Shown here one piece after another: positions 7,401 through 16,676 of a DNA stretch of 64,000 nucleotides. The DNA is from an uncultured bacterium (GTDB lineage: Bacteria; Bacillota_I; Bacilli_A; RFN20; CAG-826). Within the stretch, counting starts at the first letter, position 1. Every line of letters starts with the position of its first letter. Made by a program: the position numbers and the translations under genes. The notes under the pieces are model-generated. The model searched no databases and was not told the origin of the DNA. It saw only the letters and a program-made list of their open reading frames with translations. The stretch is from NCBI GenBank assembly GCA_949295325.1, contig CASFKG010000001.1, positions 455,928-519,927 on the forward strand, written 5' to 3'.

Positions 7401-9434
7401 ATGAGGAAGGCCATCACCCGTATACGTTACTACGCGATTGCGATTGCCCTCGTCGAGGCAGTTCTTCTTCTGCTTTTGCTCATAGCCTGCTATTTCAACT
7501 TCCTCGATCTTGCTTCCATCATCAGCGTTCCCTATGTCCTCGCCGGTGCTTTGGCACTCGAATTATTGAATTTCCTGCTTTACTGGCTTTCCGTTTCGTC
7601 CCTTAGCCGCGTCCGCAACAAAACCGACCTGGAAACCGCCACCCTTGTCGGCAGCGATATCCAGGAAGCCTATTCCTTCGCCAAAATCGGGCTATTGGTC
7701 ATCGACGAAGACAAACAGGTCATGTGGACGAATTCCTTGTTCAAAGACCGCCAGCTCGATTTCATCGACCAGCCTTTGAGCGCCGTTTCCCCCAATTTGG
7801 CAAAGTTAATCGATGCCGCCGCGAGCGAAACTATGGAAGTCGACATCAAAGGCCGCATCTATTCCGCCAAATACGTCAGTGAATCGCATCTGTTCATATT
7901 CCACGACGTCACCGATTACGAAAACCTGCTCAGGTATAGCCGCGGGCAGGCTCTGGCCCTCGGCGTCATCATGATCGACAACTATTCCGAAAGGGCTGGC
8001 GACGAAGACGATGCCAACGACGTCCTGACGAAAGTAAGAAGCGCAATCGGCGACTATTTCCGGGAAAAGGATGCACTTCTGCGCAGGGTCAGCGCTGATA
8101 CCTATTTCGCAGTGTGCAACTGGACTTCCTTGGAACAAATGGAAAGCGATTCCTTCGCCGTCCTCGAAAGGGTCCGCAACTGCCAGCAGGGACCCGATGC
8201 ACCGCTGACACTTTCAATCGGTTTCGCCCATGATTTCCCTAACGCGATAAAGCTAAACGAAATGGTCAGCAATGCCATCGACATCGCCCTTAGCCGCGGC
8301 GGCGACCAAGCCGTTGTTAGCAAATACGGTGCCGATCTCAAGTTCTACGGTGGCAACACGGCGGCGGTTGAGGCCACCAACAAGGTCAAGGTCCGTTCGA
8401 TGGCCGACTCCTTGCTGTCGCTTATTTCCACCGCTTCCTCGGTGCTGGTCATGGGCCATAGCGATCTAGACATGGACGCCCTTGGCTCCTGTCTCGGCGT
8501 GAAGGCCATCTGCGAGCATCTTTCGAAGTCCTGCAAAATCGTTTATCGCCCCAAACTCGCCGAAAAGAAAGCAAGAATCGCCTTTCAGGAAGCCTTCCCC
8601 AAGGACGTTTACGATGCCATGACCATCGATCCGACCGATGCCGTGAACACCATGAAGGACTCCACCCTCTTGGTGGTCGTCGACGTTTCCAGGCCATCGC
8701 TTACTTTGTCGCGCGACGTCGTCGAAAAGGCCAAGAACGTCGTGGTAATCGACCACCATAGAAGAAGCGAGGAATATATTTCGAAGCCGGTATTGAGCGA
8801 CATCGATCCATCGGCTTCTTCCGCTTCGGAAATGATTGCCGAACTCATTAGATACGCGACTGCCAACCCGCGCATCGAGATAAAACCGGCCTATGCGACG
8901 TTGATGCTAAGCGGGATCTTCCTCGATACCAACTACTTCAAGTCTCGTTCCACCGGGAGCCGGGCCTTCGAGGCGGCCGAGATACTCAAATCCTTCGGGG
9001 CCGATAACGCCATGGCGGATTACTACCTGAAGGACGAATTCGAGGAATACACGCTCATAACGAAAATCATATCCACGATGACCACGCCCTATTACGGAAT
9101 CGTTTACTGCAAGACGGACGGCAAGGATATGGTAGAACGTTCGACGCTGGCTAAAGTCTGCAACCAGTTGATGCAGTTGAAAGGCATAAACGCCTGTTTC
9201 GTGATCGGAAAAACGGACGAGAAGTCGGTTAGGATAAGTGCCAGGAGCGACGGCTCCGTCAACGTCCAACTCCTTTGCGAGAAAATGGGCGGAGGAGGAG
9301 GACACTTCACCTCGGCGGCTACCTTGTTCCAAGGCCAGACCGTGGACGAAGCCGAAAAGATATTGCTGGATACGCTCGATGCTTACCTCGATCAGGCCAG
9401 GAGCGACATAGGGCGGGAAGGAGACCCACAATGA
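7401..9434 (+). CDS. gdpP: Cyclic-di-AMP phosphodiesterase GdpP
   Basis: 677 residues from the leaderless ATG (an in-frame GTG at 7392 lies inside the presumed promoter). Two N-terminal TM helices (about 8-28 and 35-60), a PAS-like domain (about 75-170), a degenerate GGDEF domain (about 175-310; RVSADTYFAV in place of GGDEF), then a DHH phosphoesterase (GHSDLDMDALGS near 350, VVDVSRPSL near 425, VIDHH near 445) and DHHA1 (MGGGGGHFTSAA near 630). All metal-binding motifs are intact. The enzyme hydrolyses c-di-AMP and so tunes potassium and wall homeostasis. Order gdpP-rplI-dnaB is as in Bacillus; it overlaps rplI by 4 bp. Confidence 0.96.
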   Translation: MRKAITRIRYYAIAIALVEAVLLLLLLIACYFNFLDLASIISVPYVLAGALALELLNFLLYWLSVSSLSRVRNKTDLETATLVGSDIQEAYSFAKIGLLVIDEDKQVMWTNSLFKDRQLDFIDQPLSAVSPNLAKLIDAAASETMEVDIKGRIYSAKYVSESHLFIFHDVTDYENLLRYSRGQALALGVIMIDNYSERAGDEDDANDVLTKVRSAIGDYFREKDALLRRVSADTYFAVCNWTSLEQMESDSFAVLERVRNCQQGPDAPLTLSIGFAHDFPNAIKLNEMVSNAIDIALSRGGDQAVVSKYGADLKFYGGNTAAVEATNKVKVRSMADSLLSLISTASSVLVMGHSDLDMDALGSCLGVKAICEHLSKSCKIVYRPKLAEKKARIAFQEAFPKDVYDAMTIDPTDAVNTMKDSTLLVVVDVSRPSLTLSRDVVEKAKNVVVIDHHRRSEEYISKPVLSDIDPSASSASEMIAELIRYATANPRIEIKPAYATLMLSGIFLDTNYFKSRSTGSRAFEAAEILKSFGADNAMADYYLKDEFEEYTLITKIISTMTTPYYGIVYCKTDGKDMVERSTLAKVCNQLMQLKGINACFVIGKTDEKSVRISARSDGSVNVQLLCEKMGGGGGHFTSAATLFQGQTVDEAEKILLDTLDAYLDQARSDIGREGDPQ

Positions 9435-9892
9435 AGGTCATATTGCTAGAAGACATCAAGAAACTCGGAAAGAAAGGCGAGACGATAAGCGTTTCGGACG
9501 GCTATGCGGCCAATTACCTCATCCCGAGAAAACTCGCCGTCCGTTCCACCGAAGGAAACCAGGCCGAACTCGCCAAGGCCAACGCCAAGGAAGAGGAAAG
9601 GCAGAAAGTCTTATACGAGGAGGCAAAGAAAGTGGCCGCGAGGCTAGAGTCCATCAATGTGGAATTCAAGGCCAAGGTCGGCAGCGACGGCCGTATGTTC
9701 GGCACCGTCTCCCCCAAGCAGATCGAGGAAGAGATGTTCAAACAGTGGGGCATCTCGATTGACAAGCGCAAGTTCATCGACAAGTACCCGGCCAACGCCA
9801 TCGGCTATACCCGCCTGAAGATAGAACTCTACAAAGGCAGCCAAGGCGAAGTCGACGGCATCGTCAACGTCCACATAAGCGAGGAAAAGTAA
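9431..9892 (+). CDS. rplI: 50S ribosomal protein L9
   Basis: 153 residues starting MKVILLEDIKKLGKKGE, with the conserved VSDGYAANYLIPRKLA. L9 has an N-terminal rRNA-binding domain, a long helix and a C-terminal domain (SDGRMFGTVSPKQIEE). The start at 9431 follows GGAAGGAG and overlaps gdpP by ATGA. A longer in-frame extension back to 9275 lies wholly in gdpP and is rejected. Confidence 0.97.
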   Translation: MKVILLEDIKKLGKKGETISVSDGYAANYLIPRKLAVRSTEGNQAELAKANAKEEERQKVLYEEAKKVAARLESINVEFKAKVGSDGRMFGTVSPKQIEEEMFKQWGISIDKRKFIDKYPANAIGYTRLKIELYKGSQGEVDGIVNVHISEEK

Positions 9893-11389
9893 GTGGCGAA
9901 GCTCGTACTTCCAAGTTCCGTCGAGGCCGAAAAGGTCGTTTTGGGTTCGATGCTCATAAGTGAAAACGCCGCCTCGGCCGGTTTAGCCAGGCTCAGCGAA
10001 GAATCATTCTCCGGCGTCGACCCGAGAAACCCCCTTATATTCCGGGCGATGGTTTCCTGCGCCAACAACAAACAGGCCATCGATATCACGACCGTTACCG
10101 CTGCCCTAGAAAACCTCCGGCTGATGGATCAGGCCGGTGGCATGAGCTATTTGCTCGAACTCCTTGATTCGCCAATAAGTGCGAACAACATCGACCATTA
10201 TCTCGCGATCGTCAAAGACAATGCGACTTTGCGTGATTATTTGAAAAAACTAAAGGAAATGCTCGACCTCTACATGAACAATGGTACGGAATCACCGGGC
10301 CAGTTCATGGAAAAAGCCAACAAGGAACTGAGAGAGATTTCCGAACGCCGCTCGGTCGGCGACTTCGAAAGCTCCGCCGAAGTGGCCATGCAGGTAAACC
10401 GCCGCATCGAATATATTTCCGCGCGGGCCAACGACAAACATTTGATCGGCGTGGATACTGGCTTTACCAAACTCAACGAAATCACCCACGGCTGGCAGAA
10501 AGGCGACCTCATCATCATAGCCGCCCGCCCTTCGGTCGGGAAAACCGCGTTTGGCATGAATCTGGCGTTCAATGCCGCATCGCTTACCGGCCACCCGGTC
10601 GCCGTTTTCTCGCTCGAAATGAGCAACGAGCAGCTTATGGCCCGCTTGCTTTCAAGCGTCTCTTGGGTCAGCAACAACAAGATTTCCGTCGGCGACTTGA
10701 GTCAACAGGACAAGCTGAAAATCCAAAGCGGGCTCAAACAGCTATCGCAGACCAAACTCTATTTCGACGATACCCCGGGTGCGGCCTTAGGCGACATCTT
10801 GGCCAAAACCAGGAAACTGCAAAACGAGCATCCCGATTTGGCATTGGTCGTTATCGACTACCTGACCCAGATCAAGCCGGAAAAGGTAACCAACTCCACG
10901 GCAGAGGATATCGGCACCATCACCGGTGCCCTCAAAAACCTGGCCAGATCGTTGAATATCCCCGTCATCTGCTTGGCCCAGCTGAACCGCGAGACCGAGG
11001 AAAACAACGGCGGCCGCCCGAAGCTATCGAACCTCAAGGGATCCGGCAGCATCGAACAGGACGCGGACATCGTCTTGCTGATGTACCGTTCGGATTACTT
11101 CGATGATATCGGTCAAAAGGCGGTAGGGCAAAAAGGCATGGCCAAGGAAGGCACCCAAACGCGGATGCTTCAGGAAAATGCGAAGGCGGAAAACGCGAGA
11201 AAAGGCGACAACGCCATATCGATAGTCGAAATCGCCGTAGCCAAAAACCGTAATGGCGCTATCGGCAAATTCTCGCTCATGTTCAACAAAGACCAGTCGA
11301 GGTTCGACAATGCCTCGACAGGCTATGACGAGCGTCTTGCCCAGGCCAGAAGCGGTCTTCGCGGCGACGTATCCGGCATGGATGATTGA
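9893..11389 (+). CDS. dnaB: Replicative DNA helicase
   Basis: 498 residues with GTG start immediately after the rplI stop. N-terminal helical domain (about 1-110), linker, and RecA-type motor domain from about 190: Walker A RPSVGKTAFGMN, SLEMSNEQLMAR, Walker B-type LVVIDYLTQI, and QLNRETEE. This hexameric helicase opens the replication fork. Near the C terminus is a ~25-residue insertion rich in charged residues and Gly/Lys (about 408-432, between YRSDYFDD and NAISIVEIAVAKNRNG), somewhat longer than in Bacillus DnaC. It overlaps the next gene by one base. Confidence 0.96.
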   Translation: MAKLVLPSSVEAEKVVLGSMLISENAASAGLARLSEESFSGVDPRNPLIFRAMVSCANNKQAIDITTVTAALENLRLMDQAGGMSYLLELLDSPISANNIDHYLAIVKDNATLRDYLKKLKEMLDLYMNNGTESPGQFMEKANKELREISERRSVGDFESSAEVAMQVNRRIEYISARANDKHLIGVDTGFTKLNEITHGWQKGDLIIIAARPSVGKTAFGMNLAFNAASLTGHPVAVFSLEMSNEQLMARLLSSVSWVSNNKISVGDLSQQDKLKIQSGLKQLSQTKLYFDDTPGAALGDILAKTRKLQNEHPDLALVVIDYLTQIKPEKVTNSTAEDIGTITGALKNLARSLNIPVICLAQLNRETEENNGGRPKLSNLKGSGSIEQDADIVLLMYRSDYFDDIGQKAVGQKGMAKEGTQTRMLQENAKAENARKGDNAISIVEIAVAKNRNGAIGKFSLMFNKDQSRFDNASTGYDERLAQARSGLRGDVSGMDD

Positions 11390-12135
11390 TGGTAAGGATT
11401 CTTAACCTTGCTTCCGGGTCGAAGGGAAACGCGACCCTCTTTGAAAGCGGAGGCTTCGTTTTCCTTTTGGACATGGGAATCGGAAAGAACCTCCTGGTCG
11501 AAGGCCTAAAGGAACTGGGATTCACTTTGGACAATCTAAACGATGTATTCGTAACCCACCGCCATAGCGACCATATAAAGGGTCTTTGCTACCTCGAAGG
11601 AAAGACGCTTTACGCCCGGGACGGGGCCTTGGAGGGACTTGATTACGTCCATCTCGAGAACTATCGGAAAATAAGCGTGGGCCCTTTCGACATCACCTGC
11701 CTGCCTACCAGCCACGACGTACCTGGCTCCTGCGGGTATCTGGTTTCCGTGGACCATAAGAAAATTGCCTACATCACCGATACCGGAAGGATTAGGAAAG
11801 ACGTGCTTTCTCTTATTCGCGGGGCCGATGCCTATATCTTCGAAAGCAACCACGACCTGAAGATGCTCCAGGATTCGAAGAGGCCGAAGGCCCTTAAAGA
11901 GCGGATACGCGGGACGAAGGGGCATCTATCGAACGACCAGGCCGGCCAATACCTAAGGACCTTGGTCTCCCCCGTTACCGAGGTAATCGCCCTTGCCCAC
12001 CTAAGCGAGGAATGCAACCTGGAGGAACTGGCTTTGGAAAACCTCAGGAACATCCTAAGGAAAGACGGGCTTCTCCGCGACGACTTGGATATCAGGGCCC
12101 TCCGCCAGCACAAGGAAACGCTCATAACGCTATGA
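11389..12135 (+). CDS. MBL-fold metallohydrolase, WalJ/YycJ type
   Basis: 248 residues. Starts VRILNLASGSKGNATLFE, the typical start of YycJ/WalJ proteins, and carries the metallo-beta-lactamase motif THRHSDHIKG (about 58-67), SHDVPG and the C-terminal histidine in ALAHLSEECN. The family is a 5'-3' exonuclease-like hydrolase linked to DNA replication/cell-wall control in Bacilli; here it follows dnaB directly rather than the walRK genes, which are absent. Start ATG 11389 chosen over the in-frame TTG at 11386. Confidence 0.9.
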   Translation: MVRILNLASGSKGNATLFESGGFVFLLDMGIGKNLLVEGLKELGFTLDNLNDVFVTHRHSDHIKGLCYLEGKTLYARDGALEGLDYVHLENYRKISVGPFDITCLPTSHDVPGSCGYLVSVDHKKIAYITDTGRIRKDVLSLIRGADAYIFESNHDLKMLQDSKRPKALKERIRGTKGHLSNDQAGQYLRTLVSPVTEVIALAHLSEECNLEELALENLRNILRKDGLLRDDLDIRALRQHKETLITL

Positions 12136-12611
12136 AGGTAACCATACTTTGCATCGGCAATCTCAAGGAAGGTTATCTAAGGGATTTCGAAGCGGAATAT
12201 TTGAAGAGACTGAAGGGTTATGCGGAGATTTACGTCCGCGAACTAAAAGAAGAAAGCATTCCCGAGAAAGCCAAAGGCAAGGAACTAGAAGGAATCAAGG
12301 ACGCCGAAGGCAAAAGGATCCTTTCCTGCCTCTCCAACGGAGACTTCCTCGTTACCTTGGATCTAGAAAAGGAAGAACCTGATTCGGTTGCCTTGTCGAA
12401 AAAATTCGAAGACTGGATGCGCAAGTCGGGCAGTCGCCTCTATTTTGCTATAGGCGGTTCCCTTGGACTAAGCGACGAGGTAAAGAAAAGGGCCGATGCT
12501 TCGATCAGCCTTTCGCGTCTCACCTTTACCCACCAGATGAGTCGCCTCATCCTGCTTGAGCAGATATACCGTTCCTTCCGGATTCTCCACCACGAGCCTT
12601 ATCACAAATAG
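12132..12611 (+). CDS. rlmH: 23S rRNA pseudouridine-1915 N3-methyltransferase
   Basis: 159 residues, the standard length. SPOUT fold with GGSLGLSDEVKKRAD (about 112-126) and the C-terminal SRLTFTHQMSRLILLEQIYRSFRILHHEPYHK-type knot, whose final YH.K is invariant. Uses SAM to methylate pseudouridine 1915 in helix 69. Start at 12132 overlaps the preceding gene by ATGA. Confidence 0.97.
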   Translation: MKVTILCIGNLKEGYLRDFEAEYLKRLKGYAEIYVRELKEESIPEKAKGKELEGIKDAEGKRILSCLSNGDFLVTLDLEKEEPDSVALSKKFEDWMRKSGSRLYFAIGGSLGLSDEVKKRADASISLSRLTFTHQMSRLILLEQIYRSFRILHHEPYHK

Positions 12612-13415
12612 CTATCCCAGAAGACCGAACCTGTCCATGGCCTTGGCCCATCCGTCTTCGTCTATGTCATCCGTGACGTAGTCGCTGACCGCCTTGAGGT
12701 CGCTTACCGCGTTGCCCATGGCAATTCCGATGCCGGTAAACAGAAGCATTTCGATGTCGTTATTGCCGTCGCCTATCGAGAGGGCGTCCGTTGGTTCCAA
12801 GCCGTAATGTTCAAGTACCGCGAGTATGCCTTTTGCCTTGTCGCTATCCTTCGGCATGATGTCCACCGCGTACTCGTCCCATCTGGCCGCCTTGCAGTTT
12901 TGAAGGTGCGGCAGGAACAACGATTCGTCGAACTCGTCGCAGAAGGCGATCATCTGATAGATGGTCCGGTCGTAGGGAATCGGGAACTTGCGCGGCTGCG
13001 GGAACCTCGTTCCGTATTTGGCGTGCGCATCGATGACCCTATCGTCGATCATGTTGATATGCCCTTCGCTTTCCTCGATGAGGGTTAGGCCGAACTTAAG
13101 GCGGTAGGAAAACTTTATCATCGCGTCCACCACACCTTGCGGTATCGGGTAACGGTAGATTATTTTCCCGTCTATCATCGCTGCCGCCCCGTTCATCATG
13201 ATGATGCCGTCCGGAGTGACGTAGTTCAAAATCCCGGATTTCCTAATAAGGTAGTAATTGCGGCCCGAGCAGATGAAGATTTTTATTCCCCTCTCCTGCA
13301 TTTTCTTGAAGGCCTTGACAGCGGAGTCGGGAACGTGGTGGGTTTTGTGCGAAAAAAGCGTCCCGTCTATATCGGTGAATACCACTTTTGTACGATTGCC
13401 TTTGCTAAAATCCAT
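12612..13415 (-). CDS. HAD-superfamily phosphatase, Cof type
   Basis: 267 residues. HAD motif I FTDIDGTLF (about 13-21) with both Asp residues, motif II CSGR (about 49-52), a C2-type cap, and motif IV SIGDGNNDIEML (about 217-228). Such proteins dephosphorylate sugar phosphates, flavin mononucleotide or similar metabolites; the substrate cannot be predicted. GGGAAGG lies before the ATG. It converges directly on rlmH with no gap, and its start faces the gene at 13457. Confidence 0.9.
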   Translation of the reverse strand: MDFSKGNRTKVVFTDIDGTLFSHKTHHVPDSAVKAFKKMQERGIKIFICSGRNYYLIRKSGILNYVTPDGIIMMNGAAAMIDGKIIYRYPIPQGVVDAMIKFSYRLKFGLTLIEESEGHINMIDDRVIDAHAKYGTRFPQPRKFPIPYDRTIYQMIAFCDEFDESLFLPHLQNCKAARWDEYAVDIMPKDSDKAKGILAVLEHYGLEPTDALSIGDGNNDIEMLLFTGIGIAMGNAVSDLKAVSDYVTDDIDEDGWAKAMDRFGLLG

Positions 13416-13456
13416 GTCGCCTTCCCGCCCTTAATGTATCATGTTTAGCGCAATAT

Positions 13457-13792
13457 ATGCTTTACCCCGAATTTAATCAATACAAACCTACTCCAGGTGC
13501 CTACAAGGGACTCGTCAACGCCTATCTATCCAAATCCGGATTGACTTTCTATGCCGATGCGAGCTTCCATGCTTTGCTCGGATCCTATGCGGTCAAGAGA
13601 CAGGAAGGCTATCAAAAGCTGCTGGACGAAATATATAGGATAGTCGAAGAGAAGCCGGTATTTCTGACCGGGAACTACGAAGGGATAGAAGCATTCCTGG
13701 ACGGCTATACCTACGTCGATTTGGAAGACGTGGCCAACAAGCTCGGCATATTGCTCAGGGACGACAACAGGCCGAGCGACTACGGAGACTGA
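13457..13792 (+). CDS. Hypothetical protein, 111 residues
   Basis: I do not recognise it. Soluble, mixed charge, no membrane segment or signal peptide. It overlaps the ATG of the UDP-sugar dehydrogenase gene by one base and so is co-translated with it. A weak -10 (TATCAT, 13437-13442) lies 15 nt before the ATG and there is no Shine-Dalgarno site. Confidence 0.7.
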   Translation: MLYPEFNQYKPTPGAYKGLVNAYLSKSGLTFYADASFHALLGSYAVKRQEGYQKLLDEIYRIVEEKPVFLTGNYEGIEAFLDGYTYVDLEDVANKLGILLRDDNRPSDYGD

Positions 13793-15063
13793 TGAAACTG
13801 CTTGTCGTTGGCCTTGGATACGTGGGGCTTGCCAATGCCCTAGTTTTCGCAAGCTTCGGCTATGACGTAACCGCATATGATACCGACGGGAGCAAAATAG
13901 ACTCCCTGCTCAAAGGCATAAGCCCTTTGGAAGAAAAAGGACTTCTGGATGGGGCTAAAAAATACAAAGTCCATTACGTTCACGCCCTTGGAGGCCTGGG
14001 TGATTTCGACGCGGCCATGGTATGCGTCGGCACTCCCATGGGAAAAGACGGTTCCTGCGATCTCGGATATGTCTATTCCGCCGTGGAGTCGCTTGTTCAA
14101 AACCGCGTCGGATTCAGATACCTCATCATCCGTTCCACCGTGGTTCCTCTTACTGCGAAGAACATCGAGGCCCGCTTCCTCGGCTTGGAAGGAAAGGTCG
14201 TTAGTAATCCGGAGTTCCTCAGGCAAGGCAGGTCCTTCGAGGATGAAATAAATCCAGAAAGAGTCGTTGTTGGCGTATCAACCACGGAAGCCTCCGACTT
14301 CATGAAGGATTTCTATTTCCCTTATAGGAAGAAGGGCATCGAATACATAGAAACATCGAATTCCTCCGCAGAACTGGGCAAATATGCGTCGAATGCGTTT
14401 TCGGCTTTGAAAATCGCCTATATAAACGAAATATCCGCAATTTGTGAGCAAACCGGTGCGGATGTGCGGGATATTTCACGCATAATGGGAAGCGATTCAA
14501 GGATCGGAATGGATTTTCTCGAGGCCGGCATCGGCTACGGGGGAAGTTGCTTCAGCAAAGACGTTCCTGCCCTTTGCCGCTTGGCCGACGATTTAGGTTT
14601 CGACGATCCTCTAATTTCAAATTTGGACAAATCCAACGCATTGAGTCGCAAAAGATTTGTCCATAAGTCGGCGGCCGCCATCAGGCAAACCGGAGTTCGC
14701 CGCTTGGGAATATTGGGATTGTCATTCAAGAAGGCCACGCCGGATGTTAGGAGTTCATTGGCCGTACCATATGTTAGGGAAATTTCGGAATTGCTGCCGG
14801 ACTTGGAATTCCTATGTTATGACCCGTTGAAACAGGCCAGGGAAGAATTTGGCCTGCTTTTCCCTCGTATGCCTACTTGCGGGGATTTGGAGTACGTGCT
14901 CGAAACAGCTGACGGCATTGCGATTCTGAACAACGACGACTCTTATAAAACAATTACCGATACCCTATGCATCCAAAAGAAAATCCTTCTCGTCCTCGAC
15001 GGCCGCAACCTCTTGGAAAAGAAGGATTTCACCAACACTTTTTATGTCGGTGTTGGAAACTAA
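13792..15063 (+). CDS. ugd: UDP-glucose 6-dehydrogenase family
   Basis: 423 residues. N-terminal Rossmann domain (VVGLGYVGLANAL, 5-17), VCVGTP, STVVP, NPEFLRQG (about 144-151), the central helix, and the catalytic cysteine loop GYGGSCFSKDV (about 248-258). C-terminal UDP-binding domain with LGLSFKKATPDVRSS. Oxidises UDP-glucose (or a related UDP-hexose) to the uronate with two NAD+. It could feed the surface polysaccharide genes at 44-53 kb. Convergent 4-bp overlap with the next gene. Confidence 0.93.
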   Translation: MKLLVVGLGYVGLANALVFASFGYDVTAYDTDGSKIDSLLKGISPLEEKGLLDGAKKYKVHYVHALGGLGDFDAAMVCVGTPMGKDGSCDLGYVYSAVESLVQNRVGFRYLIIRSTVVPLTAKNIEARFLGLEGKVVSNPEFLRQGRSFEDEINPERVVVGVSTTEASDFMKDFYFPYRKKGIEYIETSNSSAELGKYASNAFSALKIAYINEISAICEQTGADVRDISRIMGSDSRIGMDFLEAGIGYGGSCFSKDVPALCRLADDLGFDDPLISNLDKSNALSRKRFVHKSAAAIRQTGVRRLGILGLSFKKATPDVRSSLAVPYVREISELLPDLEFLCYDPLKQAREEFGLLFPRMPTCGDLEYVLETADGIAILNNDDSYKTITDTLCIQKKILLVLDGRNLLEKKDFTNTFYVGVGN

Positions 15064-16127
15064 TTGTTGCTCGGTGCCGGCCGCAAGCTCTTCATTGTGA
15101 GCCAGACGATACGGATGCCGTATATTGCAACGTACATCAGCAAGGCGTAGTTCGGGAGTATGAAGCCGAGTACCAAAGAGAGAAGCCCCGGGGTGAACGC
15201 CGCCCAATAGGCGATTTTCTGGCTTTCCCAAAAAGTATAAATGCGGAACGGGTTGTTCTTGCCACGGGTCATCAAGAAGACCATGAGGCCCATGAAGAAA
15301 GCCATGGCAACATAGACCGCGGCAGAAACCCCGGTTTGGATCCAGGCTGTGTTGTAGGCGGTGTTTTTGTAGGCCAAATCGAAGAAGTTCGTCCAGTTGG
15401 AAATGGAAGCCGAGTAATAATCCTGCCAGCTTTCCGCTTTGTCGACGAAACCTACCTCGTAAGGAGTTCCGTTCAGAGATTCGACCGCGAACTTGGCGAT
15501 GTCACAGCCAACGGGGAGATTGTCGTAGTCTCCGTATAGAGCCGTCCCCCTCTGGCCTTCTCCGTAATAGGGAGCGGTTTCGAAATAGAAAGCATGGCTC
15601 GACATGAAGATGGTGGATACGTTATAAGGCGTCTCCTCCCCTTCCGCAGCATTTGGCGAAACGTAGTTGTCAATGACGTCGTTGCGGCGCTCCGAGAGCG
15701 TGGCGTTGTCTATGTCCCCATAATAATAGGCGCGGAACACGGTCGTCGTGTTTCCTTGAGCGTCTTCCCTCGTCAGATTGAAATAGGGATAGCCCGTATC
15801 CTTTGCATAGACCTCGGCGAAGTTGGTGACTAGATAATGGCTCCCGTCACTGGCTTCCTCGACCTTCATTTCGACTGCGTCTTCATAAAGGGCTTCCTGG
15901 AATCCTATCAGGTAACTGTCGATGCCGTGGGTGTCGGAACTGACGATAGTTGCTCCCGTCTGGGTGAAATAGGTGGTCATGATGGGAGTTAGGGCCAACA
16001 GGGTACCGAGTATTCCGATGATGAGGGCGAAATACCATGGACGTTCGCGTCCTCCCGCGATGCAGGCATCGTTGTTGATCAAGGAAGCACCCAGGTATTT
16101 GAGAGTTTCTTTAGTACGCGGTTTCAT
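15060..16127 (-). CDS. Membrane protein with large extracytoplasmic loop (DUF1189-like)
   Basis: About 355 residues. One TM segment near 35-58, a polar loop of about 190 residues, then three or four C-terminal TM segments (about 260-350). This topology resembles the DUF1189 family, whose role is unclear. The -10 TATAAA (16141-16146 on the minus strand) lies 7 nt before an in-frame TTG at 16133 and 13 nt before the ATG at 16127; either may be used. Confidence 0.7.
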   Translation of the reverse strand: MKPRTKETLKYLGASLINNDACIAGGRERPWYFALIIGILGTLLALTPIMTTYFTQTGATIVSSDTHGIDSYLIGFQEALYEDAVEMKVEEASDGSHYLVTNFAEVYAKDTGYPYFNLTREDAQGNTTTVFRAYYYGDIDNATLSERRNDVIDNYVSPNAAEGEETPYNVSTIFMSSHAFYFETAPYYGEGQRGTALYGDYDNLPVGCDIAKFAVESLNGTPYEVGFVDKAESWQDYYSASISNWTNFFDLAYKNTAYNTAWIQTGVSAAVYVAMAFFMGLMVFLMTRGKNNPFRIYTFWESQKIAYWAAFTPGLLSLVLGFILPNYALLMYVAIYGIRIVWLTMKSLRPAPSNN

Positions 16128-16205
16128 AAGCAACGCAAACTTTATACTAACATCGGCTCTTTTACAAAGTAAAAGGCCATTATCCCCAATCTAATCTGCT
16201 TCGTG

Positions 16206-16211
16206 TATAAT
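16206..16211 (+). promoter_or_regulatory. -10 element of ssrA
   Basis: TATAAT preceded by TG, 30 nt before the mature tmRNA 5' end. Confidence 0.6.
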
Positions 16212-16241
16212 CAGCGAGCCTAAGAAATTAGGCCGTTCTAT

Positions 16242-16641
16242 GGGGTCGTCCATGGTTTTGACGGGGGACGGCTCGGCTAGGGCTGCAGTGGAGTGGCGAT
16301 CCTAAACGCCAAACAAAAACAACTGACAACAACAGTTATTTCTATGGGATGCCTTCTATGAAGGCCTCCTACGCTCGCGCCTAACTAGGTAATCTGCGGA
16401 TTCCTTCCCAACGAGGAAGGGCAGCGCGTCTCTCCCCGGTTGCGCCTTACGGGGCCAGGGACGTCATACAAGGCGATAAGCACGATCCTGAGGTCCAAGG
16501 TGAGTGCCGACAATTGTTGGGATCTCGCTTCCGGGTTCTCGGATGCATTTGACCCGGTGGTTAAACCCGATGCTTCCTAAACTGTAGACGTCTTAGACCG
16601 GCTTCCTTCGGACAGGGGTTCGATTCCCCTCGGCTCCACCA
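16242..16641 (+). ncRNA. ssrA: Transfer-messenger RNA
   Basis: 400 nt with a tRNA-like pairing of GGGGTCG (5') and CGGCTCC (3'), encoded CCA end, T arm AGGGG-TTCGATT-CCCCT and the CCTAAACTGTAG block. tmRNA with SmpB rescues stalled ribosomes and tags the nascent chain. The tag frame ends TAC GCT CGC GCC TAA (SYARA, stop 16382-16384), which recalls the YAFA ends of some Mycoplasma tags. Reading back, the frame gives a long tag (about 24 codons, with TDNNSYFYGM). The bases TAAAC-GCC at 16303-16310 look like a resume site but are in another frame, which stops at TGA 16359. Four pseudoknots appear to fill the rest. Confidence 0.95.
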
Positions 16642-16653
16642 TAATCAAAAATT

Positions 16654-16676
16654 GCCCGTTCAATCGGGCTTTTTTG
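16654..16676 (+). terminator. Intrinsic terminator of ssrA
   Basis: GCCCG and CGGGC around TTCAAT, followed by seven T residues. Confidence 0.85.
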
